Source: Paenibacillus pinisoli (GTDB taxonomy: Bacteria > Bacillota > Bacilli > Paenibacillales > Paenibacillaceae). From it: a stretch of 64,000 bases of DNA. Both the position numbers and the translations under genes were made by a program. Positions within the stretch are counted from its first letter, which is position 1. Each line of letters starts with the position of its first letter. The DNA is taken from assembly GCF_003605435.1 (NCBI RefSeq), contig NZ_QXQB01000003.1, positions 744,001 through 808,000 of the forward strand, given 5' to 3'. Positions 1-8,689 of the stretch are shown here, piece after piece. The notes below the pieces were generated by a model, which worked only from the letters and a program-made list of their open reading frames with translations, was not told the origin of the DNA and did no database searches.

Positions 1-1853
1 TAATCGGTATAAAACTTAAAATTAAGCTGAGCATTGCGGTTTTTATTGTAGATAAACGGGAAATAGTAATGTTCCACAATATCAATCTGCTCCTGCACAT
101 ACTCATCAAGGTTATAGGCATATTTGTAATAATCATTGACATAACGCATATAGGTCTCTGTAGCTGCGAACACCTTCTCATGCAGCTCCTGGTCCTGTGC
201 AGAATCCTTCTCTGCCAGCTTCTGAATCTCGCTATACTGCTCCAGCAGCTTCTGAACCAATTCATCGCTGCGTTGGCCAATCGGCTTGCGAAGCTCTTCG
301 ATCTCCTTGCTCATCAAGGCAATCGCCTTGTCTCTGTCTGCAAGCTCCTGCTTCAACTGCGCAATCTCCGCATTGACCGCCTGCTTCTGTGCTTTGGTCT
401 GTACAGGCCCGGCATCCGCTAGTCCTTTGAAGTAATTGTACGCCCAATAACCGCCCGTTCCGATCACACCTACTATCACAAGCGCAATAAGCGGCTTCAT
501 CAGCTTGCCAAGCAGCTTACCCGGCGAACGCTTGCGCTTCTGCTTGCTTTGATCTGACAATTGCTTTTGCAGGGACTCTATCGCAATCTCAATTTCCTTG
601 GCTACACTCTCATGAGGCTGAAGCGCAAGAATAGATCGGTAGGTTTCAATAGCCTTCGGCAAATTGCCTTTGCTCTCATAATCTCTTGCCTTGCGCATGA
701 GCTTGGCGCTGCCATTCTGGTCAGGCTTTGAAGTCGCAGTAGGTCTCACCGGTTGAGCTGGTTCAGGCTTGGGCAAAGCTGCTGCCGGACGAGCTGCAGG
801 GGCTGCAGCAGCCGCTGCTTCCTGTCTGACCAACGGTGCCATTGTCTGCTCTTCGCGTCGCGGCAAGGCCGCTCTCGGCTCCTCGCGCTTTTGCATCGAT
901 ACCGTTACATCCTCGCGCAATACGGACTGGTCGATCTTGGACAGCTCCAGCATCCATTCACCAAAGGTCGGACAGTGCCCCAGCTCGTCGCTTTCCCATG
1001 CACGTTGCATCAATGAAGTGACTCCCGCTCCCCATAGCGGCTTAACGGCTTGAACGAGCTTATCATAACGATCGCAATGTGTTTGCAGCTCTCCTGGGTC
1101 AAAATAACTCTCTCCCCAGGCATGCTGTGTGAAAGTGCCTGTACATGCAGCCAGCATCTCCATAATAAGAACAGCTCCTGCAAAACGGTCCCCTTGCGCA
1201 TTCCACATCTGCGCGCTGGCATATTTCGGGGCATAACCCGGAGAACCTGCCGGCAAATACTCCGGCCGCTCGAATTGCACGGAAAACAACTGTTCCAAAT
1301 CGATAAGCTGCACAAAATTAGAGGACTTAACAGGATTTCTTCCTTCGGTGAACATCGGCATCATGACGTTAGGGCCTGACAGATCGCAATGCGCAAGGCC
1401 CCGCTGCTCCATCGTCACCAGAATTTCGACCAGAGCGTATGCAGCCGTGTAGCTCTGCCTCCGCGTGATAGGCTGCTTGTTCAGAATCATATCCATCCAA
1501 GTCGGACCTTCGATCCACGGCATTAGAACGGCATAGAGCAAATCCGGTTCCTTGGCAAGCAGCTCCGGGTTATTATGAGGGGTAATGGTAGCCCGTTCGC
1601 AGGCAGCGAGTCCGTTCATTGCGGCAAATTTGCTTATCTGCGAAGACAAATGCACAGTGGATGGATTAATAAGCTTGGAACGAAACACTTTAATCGCTTT
1701 CTTATGACTCGTATCCGTTGATTCCAGAAGATAGACAGTGCCTTGCCTGCCCTCCTGCCCGTAAGGTATGCCTGGCGCAAAAGGATGCTCGCCAATTGCA
1801 TAAGTCTCTCCGTCTATGGTCAGCTTCGCATGAACATCTGTTTGAAAAGCCAT
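1..1853 (-). CDS. Kinase-like, TPR and single-TM protein of the type VII locus (3' end cut by window)
   Basis: The start is the ATG at 1853, with a GGAG site 9 bases upstream; the frame stays open to base 1, so the C-terminus is missing. Residues 1 to about 300 look like a protein kinase fold: HCDLSGPN near residue 155 matches the catalytic HxDLxxxN loop, but the usual DFG is replaced by DLE near residue 184. An Ala/Pro-rich linker follows (about 350-365), then one TPR-like helix pair (375-405), a Lys/Arg-rich stop, one membrane segment (about 448-472) and a Glu/Lys/Gln-rich coiled coil. Kinase-like head plus one TM plus extracellular part resembles the plan of YukC/EssB, the pseudokinase of type VIIb systems, but I see no clear EssB sequence signature. 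It is last in a run with a PP2C-like phosphatase and a kinase-VWA protein. Active kinase versus pseudokinase is open. Confidence 0.75.
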   Translation of the reverse strand, partial: MAFQTDVHAKLTIDGETYAIGEHPFAPGIPYGQEGRQGTVYLLESTDTSHKKAIKVFRSKLINPSTVHLSSQISKFAAMNGLAACERATITPHNNPELLAKEPDLLYAVLMPWIEGPTWMDMILNKQPITRRQSYTAAYALVEILVTMEQRGLAHCDLSGPNVMMPMFTEGRNPVKSSNFVQLIDLEQLFSVQFERPEYLPAGSPGYAPKYASAQMWNAQGDRFAGAVLIMEMLAACTGTFTQHAWGESYFDPGELQTHCDRYDKLVQAVKPLWGAGVTSLMQRAWESDELGHCPTFGEWMLELSKIDQSVLREDVTVSMQKREEPRAALPRREEQTMAPLVRQEAAAAAAPAARPAAALPKPEPAQPVRPTATSKPDQNGSAKLMRKARDYESKGNLPKAIETYRSILALQPHESVAKEIEIAIESLQKQLSDQSKQKRKRSPGKLLGKLMKPLIALVIVGVIGTGGYWAYNYFKGLADAGPVQTKAQKQAVNAEIAQLKQELADRDKAIALMSKEIEELRKPIGQRSDELVQKLLEQYSEIQKLAEKDSAQDQELHEKVFAATETYMRYVNDYYKYAYNLDEYVQEQIDIVEHYYFPFIYNKNRNAQLNFKFYTD

Positions 1854-1891
1854 CGTCCGATTCTCCTTCAATTTGAATGAATGGGGGGATG

Positions 1892-2701
1892 TCAGGGCGT
1901 CTGCCACTGAATATGTATAATGGACATATCGTCACTGGACGGATCCGCAGCTTCGTGCGCAATGATATCGGTGATCTTGTCTTTTGTTATCCGGCTTGAG
2001 GCGTCCAATCCCTTTAAGCCGTCCGAATACGCCAATACAGCGCCACTGCCGCTTCTCGAACAAGGCAAGCTGCCGACATGAATATGCGGTGACCCGCCGA
2101 CCGGTCCGGACTTTGTGCTCCAGCGCTCGCTCGTATGGAAGCTGTCCCCCAAGAGACCTTGCTGCTCGACGCCATTCTCCCAAATTCTGATCCGAGTATC
2201 GCCCTGCCAGGCTAAGAGCAGCCTGCCGTCAGCGTTATTGCTGCTGGGCCACTCGATTTTGCCGCAGCAATAGATGGTGCTGCTGCCCATTTCCTTCTTA
2301 GCCAGCAGCACCTCGCGCAATATGCCTTTAATATGAGAAGGAATTTGATGGCGCTGCAATTTCTTGTCCGCTTCTTGGGCCTGTCCTATGAGATATCCAT
2401 GCAAGCTCTCACGCAATCGAGAGGCATCCATTAAAGCGGAATCTTCCGAAATCAACCAATCCAGCAAGCTTTCCCCAAGAAAGCTCGCCGCAATATCGCC
2501 GTAATAGGACATGCTGATGCCATCGCAGAGCGCAAAGGCAAGATATTCCTTCTCCTCAATGATGGTCAGATAGTCCTGGCCAGCCTCCCCATTCTCCCTT
2601 GCTTCGGCCGAGCGGGAATAACTGTACTGATAACGCCCAATACCGCTCTCGACACTTGCCGTCTCGGTCTCGCTTCCTTGTGGAAGTCTGATTCTGGCCA
2701 T
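1892..2701 (-). CDS. PP2C-like Ser/Thr protein phosphatase
   Basis: A 269-residue soluble protein. Motifs of the PPM/PP2C family are visible: an early metal-binding CDGIS (about residue 59), a central GSST followed by a strand with GDTR, YSDGL (about 226) and a C-terminal SDDMSII where the last metal-binding Asp is expected. It starts 2 bases after the stop of the kinase-VWA gene and ends 38 bases before the kinase-TPR gene, so kinase and phosphatase are very likely co-transcribed. The expected role is reversal of Ser/Thr phosphorylation set by the neighbouring kinases. Length is close to a minimal PP2C domain; no membrane segment. Function is a family-level call, the partner assignment is inference. 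Confidence 0.82.
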   Translation of the reverse strand: MARIRLPQGSETETASVESGIGRYQYSYSRSAEARENGEAGQDYLTIIEEKEYLAFALCDGISMSYYGDIAASFLGESLLDWLISEDSALMDASRLRESLHGYLIGQAQEADKKLQRHQIPSHIKGILREVLLAKKEMGSSTIYCCGKIEWPSSNNADGRLLLAWQGDTRIRIWENGVEQQGLLGDSFHTSERWSTKSGPVGGSPHIHVGSLPCSRSGSGAVLAYSDGLKGLDASSRITKDKITDIIAHEAADPSSDDMSIIHIQWQTP

Positions 2702-2703
2702 CG

Positions 2704-4389
2704 TTAGTGGATCGGCGTAGCCGCGGACATCTGAAAGCCCAGCGACACCAGCTCAGGATTCGTACCGGGGAACATAAGATAGGAACCGTCGGCAAGATTG
2801 AAATTGGCCTCTCGCATCATTTGCCTGTAGCTTTCCGGAATGGGCGAGGACATCCGCATCAGCTTGCGGCCATAGTCATCCCTGAATTCAGTGTTGTCCT
2901 GCACCCCTGGCCAACGCTTCGGCTGATCCACTTCGCTCGACAACACATCGTCCGAAATAAATATATTTTCGACCAGGACATTGCCGTCCTTTACTGTCAT
3001 CTCCATCAATCTGCGCGCGATCGGCTCCGGGTCCTCGCCTGTATAGATGCCGTCCGTCATATGGCAGATGAGCGGGGCCGGTCCATCCTGAATATGCGGA
3101 AGCTCCGCCTTCAGCAGCTGCTCTGCATACAGGAAGGCCTGGGCTGTATCCGTAAAACGCTGAGTCTTGAGCGTCGGCAGCATGCCTGTATTCATCAATT
3201 CGTCGATGCGCTTAATGCCTCCGAACACATCGTGAATATCTTCGCTATAGGCGAGCACGGCTACCCGGTAACGCGGGGAAATCCGGCTGCCTTTCGTCGA
3301 TCGGAATACCATTTGCTTCAAGGCTACATATAGGGAATCAGTAACAATATCCAGACGCCTGCGCGAACCGTTCATGAGTGTCATGGAGCCGCTGACATCA
3401 AGCAAATAGATAATAAGCGCCGGATGGCTCTGGGTGGCTTGAACCGTGTGCATTTTACGGGAAGAAAAACCGGTCTGCTGCTTATAGAGATGTGTTGTCG
3501 CCTGCTCATGAACGGGTGCCGCAACTGCGCTGCGGGGAGCCGCTGCAGCAGACGACTGTATCATCATGGTTTTAGCCAATTCGCTCTCAGGCATGGATAC
3601 TGCCCCATCTCCTTGCAACTTCTGAAGCACAGCAGCAATATCCCGTATGCTTTGATAGCGCTGATTCGGGTCGGTCTCCAGCAGTCTTTGCACCATGTGC
3701 CTGAATTCTTCAGGGTAAGAGGCAAGGGCCTGCGCTAGCGGCATCGTATTGCGGAAGTAATAGTGGCCTCTGCTTGCGAGGTAGTATAGAATGGCGCCAA
3801 CCGCATATATATCCGTGCGAGGATCAGTCTGTCTGTTCTCGAACTGCTCCGGAGCGGCGAACGCGATGGTTCCCATCTGAACCGTATCGGAAAGCTTGGA
3901 TTCGTCGTATTTGCGCGCAATGCCGAAGTCGATCAGCTTCAGGCGCCCATATTCATCTATCATAAGATTGGACGGCTTCAAATCGCGGAATACAATCGGA
4001 TGCTCTTGCTGATGCAGATAGTCCAGCACCTCACATAATTGCGAGGCATAAGAAATAATAACCTGGAAGGGCAGTTGAAACCCTTGCCCCTCAAAGTGCT
4101 GCTGCAACGTTACGCCCTTAATATATTCCATAACCAGATAGCAGTAGCCGTCCTCATTCGGTTCGAAATAGTCCGTAATTTTGGGGATGCTGGGATGAGT
4201 CAGACTGGTAAGCAGCCTTGCCTCTTCCGCAAAGCTGTTATCATGCTCCATATGGGCCATTTCTTTGACAACCCATACCTTATTATTCAGCTTCGTATCC
4301 TGAACCAGGTATACGCATCCCATTCCGCCCTTTGCCAACAACGATTCTACCCGGTAACGTCCGCCTATGACGTCATTCTGCTGCATCAT
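2704..4389 (-). CDS. Hanks-type Ser/Thr kinase fused to a VWA domain
   Basis: 561 residues with two domains. Residues 10-270 are a complete Hanks kinase: glycine loop KGGMG, Lys in VVKEM, RDLKPSN near residue 133, DFGIA near 150, and an APE-type AAPEQ. A short Ala-rich linker (280-315) leads to a von Willebrand A domain starting about residue 325, with the MIDAS motif DVSGSM near 330 and a MTDG-type strand near 450. No transmembrane helix or PASTA repeat is present, unlike PrkC. VWA domains bind protein partners through a metal ion, so the fusion may dock the kinase on a substrate complex. It sits directly before the PP2C gene and downstream of the DUF5085-like pair. Two adjacent ATGs at 4389/4386 are possible starts. 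Confidence 0.9.
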   Translation of the reverse strand: MMQQNDVIGGRYRVESLLAKGGMGCVYLVQDTKLNNKVWVVKEMAHMEHDNSFAEEARLLTSLTHPSIPKITDYFEPNEDGYCYLVMEYIKGVTLQQHFEGQGFQLPFQVIISYASQLCEVLDYLHQQEHPIVFRDLKPSNLMIDEYGRLKLIDFGIARKYDESKLSDTVQMGTIAFAAPEQFENRQTDPRTDIYAVGAILYYLASRGHYYFRNTMPLAQALASYPEEFRHMVQRLLETDPNQRYQSIRDIAAVLQKLQGDGAVSMPESELAKTMMIQSSAAAAPRSAVAAPVHEQATTHLYKQQTGFSSRKMHTVQATQSHPALIIYLLDVSGSMTLMNGSRRRLDIVTDSLYVALKQMVFRSTKGSRISPRYRVAVLAYSEDIHDVFGGIKRIDELMNTGMLPTLKTQRFTDTAQAFLYAEQLLKAELPHIQDGPAPLICHMTDGIYTGEDPEPIARRLMEMTVKDGNVLVENIFISDDVLSSEVDQPKRWPGVQDNTEFRDDYGRKLMRMSSPIPESYRQMMREANFNLADGSYLMFPGTNPELVSLGFQMSAATPIH

Positions 4390-4428
4390 TTGTGCTCACC
4401 ATCCATTGCGAATATATGCTTCAGGCAG

Positions 4429-4917
4429 CTAGTCCTTCCACACAAGCTCTGGCTCCCTTTCCTGCTGCTCTTCCTCGGCGGGAGCATATCCGATTTTTAT
4501 ATGTACATATTGCATCGTGTTATCGCCAGAGAAGAGATGATAGATTGGCGTAATTTGCGTATATCCGTTAAGATTCATATATTGAATCAAGCTGGCATAA
4601 GCCTCCTCCGTCGCTGTCTCAAATTGCTTATGTATGGCTACACCAAGCATATCTTCGATATTATAATAGCTATGGTAGCGCATATCCTCTGGAAGCTCGA
4701 CCTGGTCCTCTTCTACCGGCATAAAAAACTCTGCCATCATCATTTCATCAAGCGGCACATTGTACAGGGCATAAAACAATGGGCCCTTCACCGTTGCATG
4801 AACACCAATAATTTCGTTAATAAAGCTCTCCATCACCGTCTTCATGTCATTGAAGTGGTAGTAGTATTTCTTGGAAATCACATTGGTGAATCGGATGGAA
4901 TCGCCAACCAGTACCAT
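4429..4917 (-). CDS. DUF5085-like small protein, copy 2
   Basis: 162 residues from the ATG at 4917, chosen because AGGGAGG lies 6 bases upstream; a longer upstream frame has no such site. Sequence features: GPLFYALYN near the middle, then EFFMPVEE and a C-terminal acidic tail. The upstream neighbour has the same pattern (GPVMYQV, EFTFHIPVD), so the two are paralogues, apparently of the family I know as DUF5085, often seen near type VII loci; I cannot confirm the family without a search. Soluble, no signal peptide. It overlaps translationally with copy 1: the stop of copy 1 lies 1 base before this ATG. Possibly a chaperone/adaptor or accessory factor; function unknown. Confidence 0.8.
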   Translation of the reverse strand: MVLVGDSIRFTNVISKKYYYHFNDMKTVMESFINEIIGVHATVKGPLFYALYNVPLDEMMMAEFFMPVEEDQVELPEDMRYHSYYNIEDMLGVAIHKQFETATEEAYASLIQYMNLNGYTQITPIYHLFSGDNTMQYVHIKIGYAPAEEEQQEREPELVWKD

Positions 4918-4918
4918 T

Positions 4919-5371
4919 CTATTCCTCCCTTGCGATTGGGGCGCAAATATCGATGATCCCGCCGCCAAACACATCGAGATATATATTGTAGAAAGGCTCC
5001 TCTAATTTCAGTTGATTCGCCTCTGCACACGCGCGGAGCAGCGCGTAGGATTCGGAGATATCGTCATCCAGATCAGCATGCCTCAATAACAGCGCATCTT
5101 GCACAACCCATGTTTCTTCAAAGCTGTACTCACTTCCTTCTTTCATTTCCACAGGGCGATCGACTGGGATGTGGAAGGTGAATTCCGCTGTGCCATTCTC
5201 CGTGTCCACTTCTCTTACCTGATACATGACAGGGCCGGTACCATACAGCCCGTTGCGGATTACCGCATTGCGCATACCGCGGATCCCTTCATGCCATTGA
5301 TCCAGTTCCGTCGTCAAGTTGGCGCTAATCACATTGTTGAGCACAATCGGGCAGCGCTTTATTTTCATCAT
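4919..5371 (-). CDS. DUF5085-like small protein, copy 1
   Basis: 150 residues beginning with two consecutive ATG codons behind GGGAGAG. Predicted soluble alpha/beta protein with a mid-protein GPVMYQV segment followed by a strand EFTFHIPVD, mirrored in the next gene (GPLFY, EFFMPVEE). The C-terminal half contains an acidic DLDDDISESYALLRACAE helix. It is the gene immediately after the multi-pass membrane protein and is tightly coupled to its paralogue. Family name is from memory and should be treated as a lead only. The pair could form a heterodimer, as is common for tandem diverged duplicates; that is inference. Confidence 0.78.
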   Translation of the reverse strand: MMKIKRCPIVLNNVISANLTTELDQWHEGIRGMRNAVIRNGLYGTGPVMYQVREVDTENGTAEFTFHIPVDRPVEMKEGSEYSFEETWVVQDALLLRHADLDDDISESYALLRACAEANQLKLEEPFYNIYLDVFGGGIIDICAPIAREE

Positions 5372-5411
5372 GGTTCTCTCCCTTTTTTATGTAACGTGTT
5401 ATTTCTCTGAC

Positions 5412-6491
5412 CTAACCTTCTCTTCTGCCGTTTAACCGTGCTATGATATTGTAATTCCACCAAATCCATATCGGCAGCATACAGAGGATGAACAGCAGCA
5501 ATCCAGGCTCCGTATCCAGCGAGTCCTGCTCCGCAATATAGAATCCGAGCTTGAACAACACAATAAAGCTGCCTAACGATAACATGCTATTAATAAAGAA
5601 ATGACCTATGAATGCAACCGCATAATGGCCAATCCACTTCAACAAAGCTATGAAAATTACGATATATAGTCCAGCCCATATAGGATTTAATGTGCTCAGG
5701 GAGACATCAGTCAGTCGAAATATCCATATAGCCAAGCACAGATACTGGAATACGATTACCAAAGTGGTACCACGTGCGTAGGTTGTTGCTCGCGAGGCGC
5801 CCTCACCGCTATGCCCTTCGTTGGCAGCAATACCTTCTTGAGAGGATTGCCTCGACATGCAGGTCTTGCCGGTCCATTGTGCCGATATATAATATTGCGC
5901 TAAGGCTAGATGATAGACATATAGAAACGAGAATCCTTCTGTCAGTATTCCGAGGCTGTGGGTTATAAGCCGTAATATGATCAAGACAAATAAATAGAGA
6001 AAAAGCTTTCCCCATATAGAGCCTAATAACCGGAACCTCGCCTTTCCCGAATGTTGAACAGTATGTTCTCCCTTATTTTTGTTCCGATAATTAATTCCGA
6101 CAATGCACGCATTAATGACTCCCGCTGCAAAAATCACTGCTGCCAATCCATTATCCTGTGCGGATAATTCAAGCCTATTACCTAAAACATAAAACAATAG
6201 ATAAGCATCTATAACAGTCTTCCAAATAAGTATGTTTAATAGTACTAGCTGTTTTTCAGGTGTGTATCTCCACTTCTTCCATACTGCGGAACCCGCTATG
6301 AACATAATCAATGTGAGCAACGCGGAAATATAAACAACCACCTCCATAATTGCTGCAGAGGAGTGTTTCATCTGATACAGGCTAAATATAGAGAACCCGT
6401 TAATCAGAAAGGCTATCATTCCAACGATTAACCAATACTGCCGCAAGACAGTAATGGAAACGCCTGCGATGCTTGATAAGCCTTTATTCAT
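5412..6491 (-). CDS. Multi-pass membrane protein, candidate immunity partner of the upstream effector
   Basis: About 359 residues from the ATG at 6491 (GAGGG just upstream; an in-frame ATG at 6515 lacks a binding site). Hydrophobic stretches give roughly eight to ten membrane helices, with a central charged cytoplasmic loop (about residues 210-235) and a Trp-rich final helix with PIWIWWNY. No known transporter motif is visible. It begins 32 bases after the glycine-zipper protein and its A+T-richer composition matches that gene. In S. aureus the membrane-depolarising type VII toxin TspA is neutralised by a multi-pass membrane protein encoded next door; the same arrangement here suggests, but does not show, an immunity role. 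It could also be a structural channel component. Confidence 0.75.
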   Translation of the reverse strand: MNKGLSSIAGVSITVLRQYWLIVGMIAFLINGFSIFSLYQMKHSSAAIMEVVVYISALLTLIMFIAGSAVWKKWRYTPEKQLVLLNILIWKTVIDAYLLFYVLGNRLELSAQDNGLAAVIFAAGVINACIVGINYRNKNKGEHTVQHSGKARFRLLGSIWGKLFLYLFVLIILRLITHSLGILTEGFSFLYVYHLALAQYYISAQWTGKTCMSRQSSQEGIAANEGHSGEGASRATTYARGTTLVIVFQYLCLAIWIFRLTDVSLSTLNPIWAGLYIVIFIALLKWIGHYAVAFIGHFFINSMLSLGSFIVLFKLGFYIAEQDSLDTEPGLLLFILCMLPIWIWWNYNIIARLNGRREG

Positions 6492-6523
6492 AACCCTCAA
6501 TTTCAATCCCCCCATTCATCTGT

Positions 6524-7864
6524 CTACCAGAATACAGCAGACAATGATTTGCCTATATTATTCAGTCCGTCTTTCACGCTATTGCCGACGTCGTTGATTT
6601 TACCCCCGATATAGCCGACTGCCTCTGTTGCCTTCTGGCTCACATATTCTTTGGCTTCTGTCGCCTTCTTGCCGACAAATTCATTTAACTCTTTTTCTTT
6701 TTCCCGCAAATAATTTATGCCTGTATTCAATCCCTCTTTAGTGAAGTCCGTTATGCTTTTATTTCCAAGAGCTTCAAATTTGTGGTTTATCGCAATATTT
6801 GCGACCACTCCGACTCCCGCGCCGACGACTGTGCCTACCGGTGGCAAGAAGAGCGAGCCCACTGCTGCTCCGGCGGCCATTGAACCCACTGCACCAGCGA
6901 CATCAACGGTTGTGCTTACGGCGAATTGCTGTATATTCTTTGTTGTCCAGCTTCCTGTATCTTTATCATACAAGTAGGTAAAGGCATTTTCGCCGATTGT
7001 CAGCACCGTTCCGGCAATACCCGCTGCTTTCCCCACCTTGGTCAGCTTGCTGGCATCCCCCCAACCGGTAAAGTCCCTATAAATAGCGTTGTCTTTGACT
7101 CCTTCCCAGGCCGCTTTTCCCATTTTCGTAAAAGTTCCGTCTTTCAAGCCTGCAATGGCACTATTGAGTCCAGGAAAATCTGTTTCCATGAACTTCCCGC
7201 TTCTTTTGGTGTAGCTGTCCATTAATTTGCCATTCTCGTCTCGCAATTGATGCTTGCCATAGATGAACAGCCCATCCTTCAGCATTCGCTCAATGGTTGT
7301 GCTGTCCCACTTTTTCCCCGTTCCGCCGAGGGCATCCGACAGCAAATTTCTATACTTGGAGTAATCAATATTTTTGATATCATTCGGGATCTTCAAATGC
7401 ACATTCCCATTCTTGTCGACAAACTTAAATCTCAATTGATCAGAAGCGATCAACAATTTATCGGCATCCAACAGATTGGCTCCCAATAGAAGAAGGGCAT
7501 TCCGATATACAATCGGGTTTGCATAATCATTTAGGAAGTTAATATAATTAATGATTGCCGTTTGTACCGGCGATTTCCCTACCAGTTCTGCTGCTCTGAC
7601 CACTTTCGTCTCGTTCTGATCGTATAGAACAGCAGCTTCGCCGGTTAACTCTGCAATTTTTTTCAATCTTCCTTCAACCGATAATAGCTGATTGCTGGCT
7701 TGGCTCAGACGCTCGCCGATTCGCCGTCGGGCGCCAATTCGATAATCCAGTCCGTTATTAACCTTGACCAGATTCATCCAGTTGCTATTCATGCTGCCGA
7801 TTTGCGAATTCATTCTTTTTGTTGAATTTCGCACAGCATCTATCGTTATCGATATTTCCGCCAC
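6524..7864 (-). CDS. Candidate type VII secreted effector with a glycine-zipper hydrophobic region
   Basis: 446 residues from a GTG start with AGAGGAG 6 bases upstream. The first 100 residues are helical and Gln/Asn/Arg-rich with an SNWMN turn, compatible with a WXG100/LXG-like targeting hairpin. Residues 170-260 form a mixed middle domain. Residues about 325-365 are a long Gly/Ala-rich hydrophobic zipper (GSMAAGAAVGSLF, VVGAGVGVVA), followed by repeated amphipathic KATEAKEYVSQKATEAV-type helices to the C-terminal FW. Glycine zippers of this kind are found in pore-forming toxins. It follows three WXG100-like genes and precedes a multi-pass membrane gene. A bacteriocin-like or host/competitor-directed membrane toxin is a reasonable hypothesis; a phage-tail or structural role is not excluded. 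Confidence 0.75.
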   Translation of the reverse strand: MAEISITIDAVRNSTKRMNSQIGSMNSNWMNLVKVNNGLDYRIGARRRIGERLSQASNQLLSVEGRLKKIAELTGEAAVLYDQNETKVVRAAELVGKSPVQTAIINYINFLNDYANPIVYRNALLLLGANLLDADKLLIASDQLRFKFVDKNGNVHLKIPNDIKNIDYSKYRNLLSDALGGTGKKWDSTTIERMLKDGLFIYGKHQLRDENGKLMDSYTKRSGKFMETDFPGLNSAIAGLKDGTFTKMGKAAWEGVKDNAIYRDFTGWGDASKLTKVGKAAGIAGTVLTIGENAFTYLYDKDTGSWTTKNIQQFAVSTTVDVAGAVGSMAAGAAVGSLFLPPVGTVVGAGVGVVANIAINHKFEALGNKSITDFTKEGLNTGINYLREKEKELNEFVGKKATEAKEYVSQKATEAVGYIGGKINDVGNSVKDGLNNIGKSLSAVFW

Positions 7865-7916
7865 AGGAGCTCTCCTCTCGCCAACCTATGAATCTATACT
7901 TTGCCCAAAAGAAAAG

Positions 7917-8273
7917 CTATAAGCCAAAGGGGCTTTTTTTGCCCGTTGTGCTTTGCTGCTGTCTGGCCCTTGCCTCTGCTTCGAGCCTCGCTCTTTCCTC
8001 AGCCGCTCTCCTTGCGGCTTCTTCTTCTTGCTGAATTTCTCTGGCAACTGCCACAATATCGCTGCTAAGAGAATCCAGATCGGAACAAATTGTACTAAGC
8101 TCGATATTAAGCTTATCCAACGCCTGATTCACGTATTTCATCTCTCTGGATTGCCAGGCCGAATTGATCTCCGACTTGTATTGAAGGAGGCTGCTTTTAA
8201 TTCCTCGAAGATCGCTAGCATACCTGCTAATACTGCTTGCCTGAGAATTGGCCTGCACTACATTGATTCCCAT
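7917..8273 (-). CDS. WXG100-like protein with an Arg/Glu-rich tail
   Basis: 118 residues, all predicted helix. The SAWQS at about residue 39-43 sits where the WXG turn joins the two helices of a WXG100 fold, here with Ser replacing Gly. After about residue 80 the second helix runs on into a highly charged EEEAARRAAEERAR-type tail and a flexible end. Third of three consecutive WXG100-like genes; 80 bases separate it from the previous one. Likely an EsxA/B-type substrate or a partner (chaperone-like heterodimer) for the large effector that follows it by 52 bases. Variant motif and long tail make the exact class uncertain. Confidence 0.7.
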   Translation of the reverse strand: MGINVVQANSQASSISRYASDLRGIKSSLLQYKSEINSAWQSREMKYVNQALDKLNIELSTICSDLDSLSSDIVAVAREIQQEEEAARRAAEERARLEAEARARQQQSTTGKKSPFGL

Positions 8274-8353
8274 AATGCCACCCGCCTTTCTTCATTTATA
8301 AGTAGACGGCAAACCGGGGAAGGTGACTCCCCCGATTTGCCGCTTATTGCTGC

Positions 8354-8653
8354 TTATCTAAACTTGTCAGCGTTATTGTTGATTCTAGTTTCATTAGCAG
8401 TGTACTCACTTACCGTGTGGTCGAGGAATTTTGAGTATGCTTGAATAACTTCAAAATGCTCGTCAAATTTCGCCGAGAACTTATTGAAGTTATTGCGAAT
8501 TGTTGTTCCGGCCTCACTTTGCCAGCTGTTATTCAGATTATTCATTTGAGTTTTTACTTCATTTAGTTTGTCTTTAAGACTGCCATTAATTGTACGGATT
8601 GATTCTGCAGTTCTGCTAACCTCTGCAAACGAAATATCAATTCCATCAGCCAT
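8354..8653 (-). CDS. WXG100 family secreted protein (EsxA-like)
   Basis: 99 residues, the canonical WXG100 length. Two helices flank NNSWQSEAG at about residue 43, a WXG variant (WQS). Near the C-terminus the YTANE segment matches the YxxxD/E export signal of type VII substrates. GAGGAGG lies 8 bases before the ATG. Located between the second WXG100 gene and the tailed WXG-like gene, downstream of yukD and essC. WXG100 proteins are exported as dimers by the EssC ATPase without a cleaved signal peptide. Family assignment is strong; whether it is structural (needed for secretion) or an effector is unknown. Confidence 0.88.
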   Translation of the reverse strand: MADGIDISFAEVSRTAESIRTINGSLKDKLNEVKTQMNNLNNSWQSEAGTTIRNNFNKFSAKFDEHFEVIQAYSKFLDHTVSEYTANETRINNNADKFR

Positions 8654-8689
8654 TCTAAATTCCTCCTCTATTTATAATTCAAAAATTGT

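Noticed and set aside
4039..4956. A 305-codon plus-strand frame across the kinase-VWA and DUF5085-like genes
   Set aside because: Opposite-strand shadow; the product has no domain logic and the minus-strand genes show clear motifs.
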